64,000 bases of DNA from an uncultured Oscillospiraceae bacterium (GCA_934589675.1 CAKTOF010000007.1:62001-126000); one strand, 5' to 3'. Shown: positions 16,507-25,722, counted from the stretch's first letter. Notes: generated by a model from the sequence alone, not told the origin. Numbers and translations: made by a program.

Positions 16507-17486
16507 GCGGCCTTCACCTCCTGTTTGTTGCTCTTCGGCTCTTTTCTGCGCTTGCCGCTGGAGAACTGCGCCTTGATGCGCGGATCAACGGCCGCATAGA
16601 CGAGGTCGACGATGAGCATGAGCACGCACATGAACGCCGAGATGACGAACGTGATGCCCATGACCTCCGGGTAGTCGCGGGTGTTGATGGCGTTGACCAT
16701 CAGCATGCCCATGCCCGGGATGGAGAAGATGGACTCGATGATGATCGAGCCGCCGATGATCATCGAGAACTGCTGGCCGATGACCGTGATGACCGGGATG
16801 AGGGCATTCTTGAGCGCGTGCTTGAAGATAATCGAGCGCTCCTTGAGGCCCTTGCTCCGCGCGGTGCGGATGTAGTCCTGACGGATGACCTCCAGCATGG
16901 ACGAGCGCGTCATACGCGCAACGGCAGCGACCGGCATAAGGCCGTTGCAGAACACCGGCAGGATATAATGTTTCCAGGTCGAAAGGCCGCTGGCCGGAAG
17001 CCATTTGAGCTTCAGCGAGAACAGCAGGATGCCGCCGAGCGCCAAAACAAAGCCCGGTACGGCGGCCAGAATGACCGTTAGTGTCGTAACCGTATAATCG
17101 AGAACTGAATACTGCTTGACTGCCGAGAAGATACCGAGCGGCAGCGAAAGGATGATTGTAAACAGACAGCTGAAGATACCGATCTTCAGCGTGATCCAGA
17201 CACGGTCGCTGATCTCGTCAGAGACCGGACGGTTGCTGTAGTAGCTCGTGCCGAGGTCAAGTCTGGACACGACGCCCCAGATATAGGTTCCGAGCTGGAC
17301 GACATAGGGTTTGTCCAGGCCCATTTTTGCCTGCTGCAGGTCGTAGTCTTCCTGCGTGTAGCCGACCGGAAGCTGGTTTGCGACCGGGTCGCCGGGCATG
17401 ATGAAGTTCAGCGTAAAAACGATGATGAGGACGCCCAAGAGAACCGGGATCAGCATCACCAGGCGTTTCAGCGTGTATTTTAACAT
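16503..17486 (-). CDS. Peptide ABC transporter permease (OppB/DppB type)
   Basis: Permease of 327 residues with six predicted membrane helices. The classic N terminus is MLKYTLKRLVMLIPVLLGV, and the EAA loop is QDYIRTARSKGLKERSI. The ATG at 17486 is chosen because GGGGAGGGG lies a few bases upstream and the protein family starts here; a longer open frame of 8 residues exists. It forms the translocation path with the OppC-type subunit. Confidence 0.95.
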   Translation of the reverse strand: MLKYTLKRLVMLIPVLLGVLIIVFTLNFIMPGDPVANQLPVGYTQEDYDLQQAKMGLDKPYVVQLGTYIWGVVSRLDLGTSYYSNRPVSDEISDRVWITLKIGIFSCLFTIILSLPLGIFSAVKQYSVLDYTVTTLTVILAAVPGFVLALGGILLFSLKLKWLPASGLSTWKHYILPVFCNGLMPVAAVARMTRSSMLEVIRQDYIRTARSKGLKERSIIFKHALKNALIPVITVIGQQFSMIIGGSIIIESIFSIPGMGMLMVNAINTRDYPEVMGITFVISAFMCVLMLIVDLVYAAVDPRIKAQFSSGKRRKEPKSNKQEVKAA

Positions 17487-17508
17487 TTTTTCCCCTCCCC
17501 TGAATGGC

Positions 17509-17543
17509 AAGCGCCGGGGGCGGTCCCCCGCCCCCAGGCGCTT
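17509..17543 (-). terminator. Intercistronic hairpin between binding-protein and permease genes
   Basis: AAGCGCCGGGGGCGG-TCC-CCGCCCCCAGGCGCTT is a very stable stem without a good T run. Hairpins here commonly stabilise or partly terminate the binding-protein message, so that it is made in excess of the permeases. Confidence 0.6.
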
Positions 17544-17586
17544 CGCGCGTCAGGCGTACGGCACTTCCGTGCCGGCCTGTGACTGC

Positions 17587-19299
17587 TTAGAACTCGAGGT
17601 AACGAAGGTTCGCCTGATAGACGTCGTTGATGCGGGTCGACTTGATCGCGCCATGGAAGGCAAGACCGACGTTCCACTCGCACAGCGGAATCACAGAGTA
17701 GTCGTTGTAGATGTAGTCCTGAAGCTTGGCATACGCATCGGCGCGCTCGGAGGTGTCGAACGTGTAGATGCCGGAGTCGATGAGCTCGTTGATCTCCTTG
17801 CCGGTGCGGTTGGCGCAGAAGAAGCTCTGCGACTCACCGAGGTACTGCATGAGGACGTACGGGTCGCCGGAGGCGTTGGCGTTGTTGTTGCAGACGATCT
17901 GGAAGTCTGTCGCGCCGTCCGTCTCCCACTCGGAGATGCAGGTCAGGATGTCGAAGACCTGAACGTCGACCGTGATGCCGAGCTGGCTCATGTAGGCGTT
18001 GAAGGCCTCGGCGATCTGCGCCGCGGAGGAGCCGCTGTTGACGACCCACTTGAACGTCGGGTTCTTGATGGTGCTCTCATCCATGCAGCTCTTGGCAAGA
18101 TCCGGATCATACTCGTAGGTGTGGCCCGGGACACAGAACTGGGAGGTGGACGGGAGGACGGACTGCGCCGGCGAGTAGAGGACGCCGTAGGCAAGCTCAG
18201 ACAGGTCGTTGGCCGGAGTGCCGTAGCAGATCGCCTTGCGGAGGTTCTCGTCGTTGAAGTCCGGGTTGCCGGTCTCGTCGTAGTTCATGGTGAGCAGGGC
18301 GACAGCGTTGGAGCTGACGGACTGCGCGGTGCCGAGGGAGGAATCGTTGATCACGCGCTCCATGCTCGTGGAGGAAAGGGAGAGCACAAGGTCAAGCGCG
18401 TTGTTCTCGTAGTCGACCATCATCGTGGTCTCGTCGGTGTACTGCAGGCAGGTGATCTTGTCCGCGTAGCAGTAAGCGGTGGTGTAGAGGTCCTTGCCCC
18501 ACCAATCCTCGACCTTCTCATAGGTGGTCGAGACGCCGATGGTGAACTCGGTCGGGACGTACGGGCCGGTGCCGTTGACGAGGGTCGGATCGAACCAGTC
18601 GAAGTTCTCCTCGCCGCCGTTGTCCGCGATCCAGCTCTTGTCGATGATGCCGCAGTTGGACAGCTGGTAGTACCATGCGCCGAACTGCATGTTGAACGGG
18701 ATTTTGAGCGTCATGCCGTCGTCCGAGATCGTCGCGTTGGCAAGGTCGGTGTACTTGGCCCAGTTGGCGCCGTTGAGCGGGGTCGTGGCGCTGCGCTGGA
18801 ACGAGTAGAGGATATCCTCAGCGAGCATCTGCTCACCGCTGCGGTTGAACGTGACGCCTTCTTTGATGGTCAGGGTCGCGACGTTGTCATCGCCCATGCT
18901 GTAGTCGGAAAGGACTTCGGTCGTCCACTCGCCGTTGTCCGGGTTGATGAAGAACAGACGGTCGTAGACCAGCGTCATCGCGGAGCTGGAGACGTCCATG
19001 GAGAAGCCGCAGGTCGCGTCGAAGTGGCCGACGAACTTGCCGCCCATGGAGCCGACGGTGACCTCGGTGTAGACGTGCTCGGCCTCGTCGACCTTCTCGC
19101 CGTCGCCGCCGATGCCGGCCGCGCCCTCAACAGCGCCGCCGTCAGCAGGCTTGGTGGTGTCCGTCTTGCCCGCGTCGTCGGGCGTCTGGGTGGTAGTTGC
19201 GCCCTTGTCGTCCGTGGTCTTCTCGTCCGAGCCGCCGCAGGCGACGAGGGCGAAGACCATTGCAAGCACAAGAAGCAGCGCAAGGATCCGTTTTGTCAT
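17587..19299 (-). CDS. Peptide-binding lipoprotein of the ABC importer (SBP_bac_5)
   Basis: Extracellular solute-binding protein of 570 residues that delivers peptides to the permeases. It has a lipoprotein signal with lipobox LVAC and Cys at residue 21, then a Thr/Asp-rich linker to about residue 60. The family-5 binding fold follows (VTLTIKEGVTFNRSGEQMLAEDILYSF-like pattern, with the typical later FNDENLRKAICYG segment). It is the promoter-proximal gene of the operon, separated from the permeases by the 17509-17543 hairpin. Lgt encoded at 3.4 kb would lipidate it. Confidence 0.95.
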   Translation of the reverse strand: MTKRILALLLVLAMVFALVACGGSDEKTTDDKGATTTQTPDDAGKTDTTKPADGGAVEGAAGIGGDGEKVDEAEHVYTEVTVGSMGGKFVGHFDATCGFSMDVSSSAMTLVYDRLFFINPDNGEWTTEVLSDYSMGDDNVATLTIKEGVTFNRSGEQMLAEDILYSFQRSATTPLNGANWAKYTDLANATISDDGMTLKIPFNMQFGAWYYQLSNCGIIDKSWIADNGGEENFDWFDPTLVNGTGPYVPTEFTIGVSTTYEKVEDWWGKDLYTTAYCYADKITCLQYTDETTMMVDYENNALDLVLSLSSTSMERVINDSSLGTAQSVSSNAVALLTMNYDETGNPDFNDENLRKAICYGTPANDLSELAYGVLYSPAQSVLPSTSQFCVPGHTYEYDPDLAKSCMDESTIKNPTFKWVVNSGSSAAQIAEAFNAYMSQLGITVDVQVFDILTCISEWETDGATDFQIVCNNNANASGDPYVLMQYLGESQSFFCANRTGKEINELIDSGIYTFDTSERADAYAKLQDYIYNDYSVIPLCEWNVGLAFHGAIKSTRINDVYQANLRYLEF

Positions 19300-19423
19300 G
19301 ATTCATTCTCCTTTTTTGATTTTTGTCGAAAAGGGGCTTGCGTGCTGCGCTCCGGCAGCGGGAAAATATTACCCGGCGGTCCTCCTCCGCCGAAATAATC
19401 GCTGAGGGAAATACATTGGATAC

Positions 19424-19452
19424 ATTATATCGCATCCGGGATCGGTTTGAAA
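19424..19452 (-). promoter_or_regulatory. Predicted promoter of the peptide transporter operon
   Basis: On the minus strand TTTCAA (19452-19447), a 17-bp spacer and a perfect TATAAT (19429-19424) lie about 120 bases before the binding-protein start. Confidence 0.55.
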
Positions 19453-19726
19453 GGCCAGATTTAGTAATTCTACTTTCAAATCAATGCGGATCGCGAATCG
19501 CTTTTATGCACATTGTCCAATTTCAGGTTTCGCTCAGGTTCCGCGGCCGGTTCTGACGCGGCCGCCGCTATGAATCGCTGCTTGCTGTGCCCGGGGCATA
19601 TGCCCCCAGGGTCTGCGCTATGATCACATCTACATTACAACGGATTGCAGAAAGAGTGAAACAGCAAAATTTTAGACCCCCTACACAAATTTTTAATTAT
19701 GCATCCTGCTTTGTTTGTTCAATCTG
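19453..19726. other. Intergenic stretch without a recognised gene
   Basis: Between the transporter promoter and the 3' end of the Gld-like operon I see no convincing coding frame, tRNA or terminator. The part around 19610-19720 is noticeably AT-richer than the neighbouring genes. Confidence 0.4.
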
Positions 19727-21142
19727 TCATCTGCGGCGCCGTCTGGCCCAGATGACGCTGCCGCAGATCAAAAACGCTGCCGGGATGAGGCCGATGAAGC
19801 CGATGGCAAAGTTGCGCGCAGCCGCGCTTGAGAGCGTGAAGTAGTCCTCGGCCACAAGGCGCGAACGGACGGCGATGGACTCCGTCTGGCCGCACATCCA
19901 GCTGAGCGCATTGAGCACAAGGTTCGTATTGCCGCCGGAGACCTGCGCGTCGACGCCCGAATCAAGGAAGTACCCCGTCGGGATCCAGACGATTTTCGCG
20001 CCGGAAGCCGACTCAATGGCCGCACCGACCGTGAACGGACCGGGGCGGTCGTCGGGCGCTTTTTCCAGCGAGGACAGATGGTAGCCGTCAGATTTGCAGT
20101 ATGAGGCGTCCGTCGTCGTGAACAGGCTTGTGACCGTCACGCTCTCGGGCTTGTCGGCGTAGAGCACCATGGGCTGCGCAAACGGCACAAGCGCGAGCAG
20201 GTTGCCCGAGACAAGCGGCTCTGTGATGGCGTGCGTGTGCATCTTCGGCAGCAGGTGGTACGGCTGCGACACATAATAATAATCGCTGCCCTCGAGCACG
20301 ATGCCCTCCGTCAGGCCGACGCCGTAGTCCTCGCGCAGGATGGCGCGCAGGTTCGGCAGCGCGTCCTCCTCCACGTTCGTCGTAAACAGGAGCAGATGCC
20401 CGCCGCCGGCAAGATACGCGCGCACCTTTTCCGCATCCTCCGCCGACAGGTCGACGGTCGGGCTGTTCACCAGCAGCGCGGCGCAGTCGTCCGGCACGGC
20501 GTCCTTTCCAAGCAGGCTGAGCGGCTGCACGACAAGGTTGTCGTTGCCGATGGCCTTGTCAAGCTCATCGGTAAGCTCGGTCTCGCCGTGGCCAGTCAGC
20601 GTGTACACCGTCGGAACGGAGTCGCTCGTCACATAGTGGATGGCATTCGTCAGGCGGTTTTCGCCCTCGAACGTGATGGTCATTTTCCCGGTGGAGACAT
20701 AGTCGGAGTCGTCGTAGTTGTAAATTTTATAGTAGCTGACATACTCGCTCTTTTGCCCCGAGACGGCGATGACGCTGTTTTCAAAGATCGTCTTTTCCGT
20801 GTACTGCTTGCCGAACTCCGGGTCGCGCGTCAGGTCGATCTTCTCGACGTGGATGCGGGCAGACTCGTCTGCGTAGCGCCCGAGCAGCAGCGAGAGCGTC
20901 TCGTTCTCGCTGCCGGCCGTAACGAGCCAGTAGAGCGTAACGTCGGCATCGAGCGAGGCGAGGATGCGCTTGGACTGGTCCGAGAGCGTGATGAACTCGT
21001 CCGTGCTCGTGTCAAACTTCGTGTACTTCGTCGGGATGCGCGAGACGCAGAGGTTCACGGCCGCGCATAAGATGACCGCCGCAAGCGCGATGGCCAGCGC
21101 GCGCAGCCCGCGCCGAACGGAGGCGGAATTTCCGTTTTTCAT
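19727..21142 (-). CDS. GldG-like ABC exporter auxiliary protein
   Basis: The 471-residue protein has one N-terminal membrane segment (about 12-34), a large extracytoplasmic domain and a C-terminal membrane segment (about 445-465). This is the layout of GldG/ABC_transp_aux proteins. Typical patterns are a YTKFDTSTDEFITLSDQSKRIL start of the domain, TLTGHGETEL and YLAGGGHLLLF. It is coupled to the permease gene by a TGATG overlap, and ATP-binding and permease subunits lie directly upstream. The exported or anchored substrate is unknown. Confidence 0.85.
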   Translation of the reverse strand: MKNGNSASVRRGLRALAIALAAVILCAAVNLCVSRIPTKYTKFDTSTDEFITLSDQSKRILASLDADVTLYWLVTAGSENETLSLLLGRYADESARIHVEKIDLTRDPEFGKQYTEKTIFENSVIAVSGQKSEYVSYYKIYNYDDSDYVSTGKMTITFEGENRLTNAIHYVTSDSVPTVYTLTGHGETELTDELDKAIGNDNLVVQPLSLLGKDAVPDDCAALLVNSPTVDLSAEDAEKVRAYLAGGGHLLLFTTNVEEDALPNLRAILREDYGVGLTEGIVLEGSDYYYVSQPYHLLPKMHTHAITEPLVSGNLLALVPFAQPMVLYADKPESVTVTSLFTTTDASYCKSDGYHLSSLEKAPDDRPGPFTVGAAIESASGAKIVWIPTGYFLDSGVDAQVSGGNTNLVLNALSWMCGQTESIAVRSRLVAEDYFTLSSAAARNFAIGFIGLIPAAFLICGSVIWARRRRR

Positions 21143-22005
21143 CAGGCCCACCTCCTCTTCTCAAGCGACAGCCCCGTAAAGACAACGAGCAGCGCCGAGA
21201 GCGTCGCGTCGTACACGATGGCCGTCAGGTCGAACGCGCCGCCGGAGAAAACCGCAAAGCGGTCAAACACCGAAAGCTGCCGCACGACGGCGGGAAGCGC
21301 GTTCTCCAGCGCAGCCGGCGCGGCGAGATACACTGCAAGCGACGCGCCGAGCAGCACGATCCCCACCGCCGCTGTCACCGGCGCCGAGCGCGTGAGCAGC
21401 CACATGACCGCCGTCACGATAAGGCTGAGCACCGCCAGCGCGCCAAACGACGCCGCCGCCGAGGCCGCGATCGTCCCGATGATGCGCGAGAGCAGATAGA
21501 GCGTGAGCAGCGCCGCAAACGAGAGCATGGCCGCGACCATCTGGTTGTCCGTCAGCGACGACAAAAACAGCCCGAGCGCCAGCAGCGCCGCGCCGAGGAA
21601 ATAGAACCCGCACAGCGTAGACAGCGCCGTTTTCACGTAGATCGTCCCGTAAAATGACAGCAGGATCGGATAGAGCCCCAGGACCGCGACCGGCACGGCC
21701 AGCACGACGAGCATGGCCAGATACTTCGCCGCCGCGACGCCCATCATGCGCACCGGCAGCGAGCAGAGCAGCTTGTCGGTGTTGTTGCGCCGCTCGCCCG
21801 CCATGGCGCTCATCGTCAGGATCGGAACAGCGACGACGTAGATGATGGCCATGTTGGTCAGCACATACTCAAAGTTCGGATAGCCGCTGCGCAGCACGAC
21901 GTAATTCGTAAAAAATCCGCCGATGAACAAAATGGCCGCGATGAACACATACCCGGTCAGGCCGGTGAAATAGCTTTTGAGCTCACGACGGAAGACTGCC
22001 AGCAT
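21142..22005 (-). CDS. ABC-2 type permease (GldF-like)
   Basis: A 287-residue integral membrane protein with six hydrophobic segments and the N terminus MLAVFRRELKSYFTGLTGYVF typical of the GldF/NosY permease family. The frame stays open 52 codons upstream, but that part is antisense-like Arg-rich sequence. The ATG at 22005 lies within the end of the ATPase gene (23-base overlap) after a GGGGAGGGAACGGGCG region. It pairs with the ATPase at 21983-22981 and the GldG-like protein. Confidence 0.88.
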   Translation of the reverse strand: MLAVFRRELKSYFTGLTGYVFIAAILFIGGFFTNYVVLRSGYPNFEYVLTNMAIIYVVAVPILTMSAMAGERRNNTDKLLCSLPVRMMGVAAAKYLAMLVVLAVPVAVLGLYPILLSFYGTIYVKTALSTLCGFYFLGAALLALGLFLSSLTDNQMVAAMLSFAALLTLYLLSRIIGTIAASAAASFGALAVLSLIVTAVMWLLTRSAPVTAAVGIVLLGASLAVYLAAPAALENALPAVVRQLSVFDRFAVFSGGAFDLTAIVYDATLSALLVVFTGLSLEKRRWA

Positions 22006-22981
22006 CGCCCGTTCCCTCCCCTTCTTCAAATTCCGGCTCCTTCGCGCGCGTCTGCGCGGTGAGCGCGAGAAATACATCCTCCAGATCCGGCTGATCCGTC
22101 TGCATCTGCAAAAGCGGGACGCCGGCGAACGAAAATGCGAAAAACACCCGCTCGCACACATCGTCGCTCCGCCCCGCCGTCACGGCCGCCTGCACAACGC
22201 CCGCCTGCGCGTCCGGTGAGATCTGAATTTCGCCGATGCCCGGAACGGCCTTAAGGCACGCCCGCGCGGCTTCCTCCGTCCCGCGGATGCGAAGGCGCAG
22301 CACGCTCGCCTCGGCGATGCGGCGCGAGAGCGCCTCCGGCGTGTCGTCCGCGACGAGCGCGCCGCGCGACAAGATCAGGATGCGGTCACAGATGGCGCTG
22401 ACCTCTGAGAGGATGTGGCTGCTGAGCAGCACGGTGTGGCGTTTTCCGAGGTCGCGGATCAGGTCGCGCATCTCGACGATCTGCGACGGGTCGAGGCCGT
22501 CCATCGGTTCGTCGAGCAAAATGACGGGCGGGTCGCCAAGCAGCGCCTGCGCGATGCCGACTCTCTGGCGGTAGCCCTTGGACAGGTTGCGGATGAGGCG
22601 GCCCTGCATCTGCTTGATCTGCACGGCGCTCATGGCCCAGCGGACCTGCACGTCGGCCTCTGACCGTCTGACGCCGCGTGCGCTCGCAACAAAGCGCAGG
22701 TACTCATACGGCGTCATGTCCGGGTAGAGCGGCGGCTGCTCCGGCAAAAAGCCGAGGCTGCGGCGCGCCGCGATGGGCTCGCGCTGCAAATCGTGGCCGC
22801 AGATGGAGATGGCGCCGGACGTCGGCTCCAGGCAGCCGGTGAGCATATTGAGCGTCGTGGACTTGCCCGCGCCGTTCGGCCCGATGAAGCCGCAGACCGT
22901 CCCGCCCTCGATGGTGAACGACAGGTCGCGCACCGCGTAGTTTGCCGCGTAGCGCCGCGTGAGATGGCTGACCTCGATCAT
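21983..22981 (-). CDS. ABC transporter ATP-binding protein (GldA/CcmA type)
   Basis: The 332-residue ATPase has Walker A GPNGAGKST near 34-42, a signature variant LSKGYRQRVGIAQAL, Walker B VILLDEPMDGLD and a switch His in LLSSHILSEV. The C-terminal 90 residues form the extra domain common in drug- and GldA-type exporters. It overlaps the upstream gene by 4 bases and the permease by 23 bases, so the four genes from 23904 to 19727 form one operon. Confidence 0.93.
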   Translation of the reverse strand: MIEVSHLTRRYAANYAVRDLSFTIEGGTVCGFIGPNGAGKSTTLNMLTGCLEPTSGAISICGHDLQREPIAARRSLGFLPEQPPLYPDMTPYEYLRFVASARGVRRSEADVQVRWAMSAVQIKQMQGRLIRNLSKGYRQRVGIAQALLGDPPVILLDEPMDGLDPSQIVEMRDLIRDLGKRHTVLLSSHILSEVSAICDRILILSRGALVADDTPEALSRRIAEASVLRLRIRGTEEAARACLKAVPGIGEIQISPDAQAGVVQAAVTAGRSDDVCERVFFAFSFAGVPLLQMQTDQPDLEDVFLALTAQTRAKEPEFEEGEGTGDAGSLPS

Positions 22982-23904
22982 TTGGATTCCCCCTTTGTCT
23001 CGCCCTCGCCGTCCGGTTCCGGCTGGGCCATATCGTCAAATCGTTCACCCTTCGGCGGCATTTTGAAGCCGTTTGCGAACGACGGCTTCGGATGGTAAAA
23101 AATGCGGAACGCCAGGATGAGAAAGATGATCGTCAGCGCCGCCAGCTCGATGGGAAATCCGCCGAGCAGCGTGTTGTCCGACGATCCGGCGACCTTGACG
23201 CGGCCGGTCTCCTCCCCCGTCAGGCCGTCCCGGCCGATGAAATCGGCCATGGCCTCGCGCAGCGTCGAGCCGGTTTCTGCGTGATCGAGCGCGTCGGTCC
23301 CATACTCACCGCCGAGCAGCTGCGCCGTGGAGACGAGGACGTAGCGCGTCGCCCCGTCGTCCAGATCCAGCTCCTCGCCGTCTAAACTTTTAATGTATAC
23401 CACGCGTTCGCCCACAGGGCGCGAGACGTCGTAGCGCAGCGTGAAGCCCGAGATCTGCGGGTATGCGTCCGACTGGGACGCCTCGTAGTCGATGGCCTGC
23501 GAGTCGTCCGTTACGACGCAGGCAACGCACTGCTCGAGCAGCTGCCGCAGCTGCCGCGCCGACACGTTCGCCGTTGCAAGATCTGCGTCGTCCGGCAGGA
23601 CGAGCGTCAGCTCGCGCCATGTGACGTCGCCTGCGATGATGTTGTTGCAGATGAGCCCGCCCGGAATGACAGCAAAGTCCGCGCCCGCGGCCTCCCGCGC
23701 CGCATCGGCAGCCGCGTTGCCGAGGCTCGTCTCCGTCACGCGCGAGCCGCGCTCTCCGACGCCGGTGTAGCGCGTCGCGGCCGTGCCGAGCACGTCGTCC
23801 GGCGCCCGCGCCTGCGCCGCTGTGCCGGGAAGCAGCAGCAATGATACAAGCGCGGCGGCCGCAGCGCGGCGCAGAAACGGTTTTCGCCTGTTTTCTTTCT
23901 GCAT
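22978..23904 (-). CDS. Exported membrane-anchored protein made only of a 5'-nucleotidase C-terminal domain
   Basis: 308 residues. A signal peptide (about 10-33) precedes a domain matching the 5'-nucleotidase C-terminal domain: ETSLGNAAADAAREAAGADF, IPGGLI, IAGDVTWRELTLVLP and ARQLRQLLEQCV. A membrane helix lies at about 245-267, followed by a charged cytoplasmic tail. The metallophosphoesterase domain that normally precedes this one is absent, so catalytic activity alone is unlikely and a binding role seems more probable. It is the first gene of the Gld-like exporter operon. Confidence 0.8.
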   Translation of the reverse strand: MQKENRRKPFLRRAAAAALVSLLLLPGTAAQARAPDDVLGTAATRYTGVGERGSRVTETSLGNAAADAAREAAGADFAVIPGGLICNNIIAGDVTWRELTLVLPDDADLATANVSARQLRQLLEQCVACVVTDDSQAIDYEASQSDAYPQISGFTLRYDVSRPVGERVVYIKSLDGEELDLDDGATRYVLVSTAQLLGGEYGTDALDHAETGSTLREAMADFIGRDGLTGEETGRVKVAGSSDNTLLGGFPIELAALTIIFLILAFRIFYHPKPSFANGFKMPPKGERFDDMAQPEPDGEGETKGESK

Positions 23905-23948
23905 ATGGGTTCCTCTCGCTGTGGTTTTTTCACAAAGATGCATAGACT

Positions 23949-23977
23949 ACTATACAGTTTTTTGCCGGAATTGTAAA
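23949..23977 (-). promoter_or_regulatory. Predicted promoter of the Gld-like exporter operon
   Basis: On the minus strand TTTACA (23977-23972), a 17-bp spacer and TATAGT (23954-23949) lie 45 bases before the first start codon, divergent from proC. Confidence 0.6.
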
Positions 23978-24066
23978 GCACTCCGCTTTTTTTTGCAAAC
24001 GCGCTTTTTTTCAAATCCGTTATGCGTTATACTGGCAGAAAGAACCACAAAAAAGGAGCGTTCACA

Positions 24067-24864
24067 ATGACCGGAACCATCGCATTCATCGGCGCGGGCA
24101 ACATGGGCGGCGCGATCGCCGAGGCCGTCTGCCGCGGCACCGCGCCGGAGCAGGTCGTCATCTACAACCCGACGCGCGAGAAATCGGATGCGCTCGCCGC
24201 GCGGTGCGGCTGCACGGTCGCCGATTCGGCGGAGGCGGCCGCGGCGGCGTGCCGCTATGTCGTTCTCGGCGTGAAGCCGCAGATCTTCGACGGCGTGCTG
24301 CGCGGTCTTCTCCCCTGCCTGACGCCGGAGCACGTCGTCGTGTCCATTGCAGCCGGCGTGCCACTTTCGCGCATTGAGGCCATTCTGGCCGAGGGCGGGC
24401 TGGAAAATCCCGTCGTGCGCACGATGCCGAACACGCCCGTGGCCGTCGGTCAGGGGCTCATGCTGCTTTGCCCGAATGAAAAGGCGCAGGCGCACATGGA
24501 CGATCTGGCGCGGCTGCTCGCGCCGTGCGGGCTGGTCGAGCGCGCGACGGAGCGCGAGATCGACCTCGGCATGGCGGTGTTCAGCTGCTCGCCGGCATTT
24601 GTCTACCTGTTCATCGAGGCCATGGCCGACGGCGGCGTGCAGCTCGGCCTGCCGCGGGACAAGGCGCAGCGCTATGCGGCGCAGGCGGTGCTCGGCTCGG
24701 CGGCGATGGTGCTCGGCACGGGCCGTCACCCCGGCCAGCTCAAGGACGAGGTCTGCTCGCCCGGCGGCTATACGATCCGCGGCGTGCATGCGCTCGAGGA
24801 AGCCGGCTTCCGCGCGGCGGCGGCCGAGGCCGTCATCATTGCCGGCGGCGCGGACGTCCGGTAA
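24067..24864 (+). CDS. proC: Pyrroline-5-carboxylate reductase
   Basis: Last step of proline synthesis: NAD(P)H reduction of pyrroline-5-carboxylate. The 265 residues show the Rossmann start IAFIGAGNMGGAIAEAV, the VKPQI motif, the VRTMPNTPVAVGQG motif, and the C-terminal dimerisation signature KDEVCSPGGYTIRGVHALE. The ATG at 24067 has AAGGAG 8 bases before it. It is transcribed alone, divergent from the exporter operon. Confidence 0.96.
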   Translation: MTGTIAFIGAGNMGGAIAEAVCRGTAPEQVVIYNPTREKSDALAARCGCTVADSAEAAAAACRYVVLGVKPQIFDGVLRGLLPCLTPEHVVVSIAAGVPLSRIEAILAEGGLENPVVRTMPNTPVAVGQGLMLLCPNEKAQAHMDDLARLLAPCGLVERATEREIDLGMAVFSCSPAFVYLFIEAMADGGVQLGLPRDKAQRYAAQAVLGSAAMVLGTGRHPGQLKDEVCSPGGYTIRGVHALEEAGFRAAAAEAVIIAGGADVR

Positions 24865-24872
24865 AATCTGCT

Positions 24873-24900
24873 TTGCAAAATGCTCCGGATATGATACAAT
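24873..24900 (+). promoter_or_regulatory. Predicted promoter of the MarR-type regulator
   Basis: TTGCAA, a 16-bp spacer and TACAAT end 39 bases before the start codon and begin 8 bases after proC. Confidence 0.5.
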
Positions 24901-24939
24901 CGACCGTGGCGCATACCGTGCGCCGCAGGAGGATGAGAA

Positions 24940-25371
24940 ATGGCGGTCGATCGGTTTGATTTTGGCTGCGTGGTGTTCGCGTTCGGCGCAGAGTTCACGC
25001 GGCTTCAGCGGATCCTAAGCGCAAAGGCCGGGCTGTACGCCGGCCAGCCGCGCGTTCTGACCATGCTGCGCGAGAACGAGGGCTGCTCGCTCAAGGAGCT
25101 CTCGCGCGTGTGCAACATCGGTATGCCGAGCCTTTCGGTCTCGGTGCGAAACATGGAAAAATCCGGCCTGATCCGGCGCGAGGGCGCCTCGCGCAGTCCG
25201 CAGCTGTACCTGACGGACGCCGGGCAGAAAAAGGCGCAGGATTTCCACGTGCTCATCGATCAGTTTTTTGAGGGATTTCTCGCCTCACTGCCCGAGCGCG
25301 ACGGCGAGCAGCTCAATGACCTGATGGACTACTTCACCAAGTACATGACGGAGTTTGACGACCGGCAGTAA
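24940..25371 (+). CDS. MarR family transcriptional regulator
   Basis: 143-residue DNA-binding protein with the MarR winged-helix pattern: GQPRVLTMLRENEGCSLKEL, recognition helix MPSLSVSVRNMEKSGLI and the wing RREGASRSPQLYLTDAG. Ligand and targets are unknown. It has its own promoter and a strong terminator, so it looks like a stand-alone regulator. AGGAGG lies about 9 bases before the ATG. Confidence 0.9.
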   Translation: MAVDRFDFGCVVFAFGAEFTRLQRILSAKAGLYAGQPRVLTMLRENEGCSLKELSRVCNIGMPSLSVSVRNMEKSGLIRREGASRSPQLYLTDAGQKKAQDFHVLIDQFFEGFLASLPERDGEQLNDLMDYFTKYMTEFDDRQ

Positions 25372-25375
25372 AAAA

Positions 25376-25412
25376 GCGTGCGCCCCAAAAGCGATGGGGC
25401 GCACGTTTTTTT
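25376..25412 (+). terminator. Terminator after the MarR gene
   Basis: CGTGCGCCCC-AAAAGCGAT-GGGGCGCACG is followed by seven T. Confidence 0.92.
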
Positions 25413-25436
25413 GTGCAGTGCGGTTCGCATGATGAA

Positions 25437-25470
25437 CGTAGGGCGGGATGACCCCATCCCGCCGAAGGCA
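25437..25470. repeat. Short palindromic repeat, family E copy 1
   Basis: TAGGGCGGGATG-ACC-CCATCCCGCC is a near-perfect palindrome. A related copy with the same GCGGGATG...CATCCCGCC core lies at 40755-40795. Confidence 0.55.
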
Positions 25471-25498
25471 GGCGCTCCCCGTGACGCACCGCGTCCAA

Positions 25499-25655
25499 GC
25501 CTCCTCTTTTAAGGGGAGGTGGCACGCCGGAACGGCGTGACGGAGAGGTGGAGCTGACGGGTTTTGCGTGCAGTATCGCAGGTGCGCAGCAAATTGACCG
25601 CTCTCACCTCTCAGTCGCCTCCGGCGACAGCTCCCCTTGAAAGGGGAGCCTTTCG
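25499..25655 (+). repeat. Dispersed MITE-like palindromic repeat, family D copy 1
   Basis: The left end has an AAGGGGAGGTGGCAC motif with a GCCGGAACGGC hairpin and GTGACGGAGAGG. The right end has CACCTCTCAGTCGCC, a GGCGACAGCTCCCC segment and GGGGAGCCTTTCGG. The ends are complementary over most of their length around a roughly 60-bp unique centre. Similar elements are at 29955-30105 and 30155-30325. No transposase is present, which fits a non-autonomous element. Confidence 0.75.
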
Positions 25656-25722
25656 GATAGCAGGTTCTGAAATTGCCGCGCTGCAAACGTGCGGGCGCAG
25701 TCAAGTTGTGACAGCAAACAAA

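Noticed and set aside
13687..16599. 970-codon open frame on the plus strand
   Set aside because: It lies antisense to the four opp genes. The product is Arg/Asp/Val-rich without domains, as expected from GC-rich codon bias in the shadow strand.
17398..19398. 666-codon plus-strand frame
   Set aside because: Antisense shadow of the peptide-binding lipoprotein gene.
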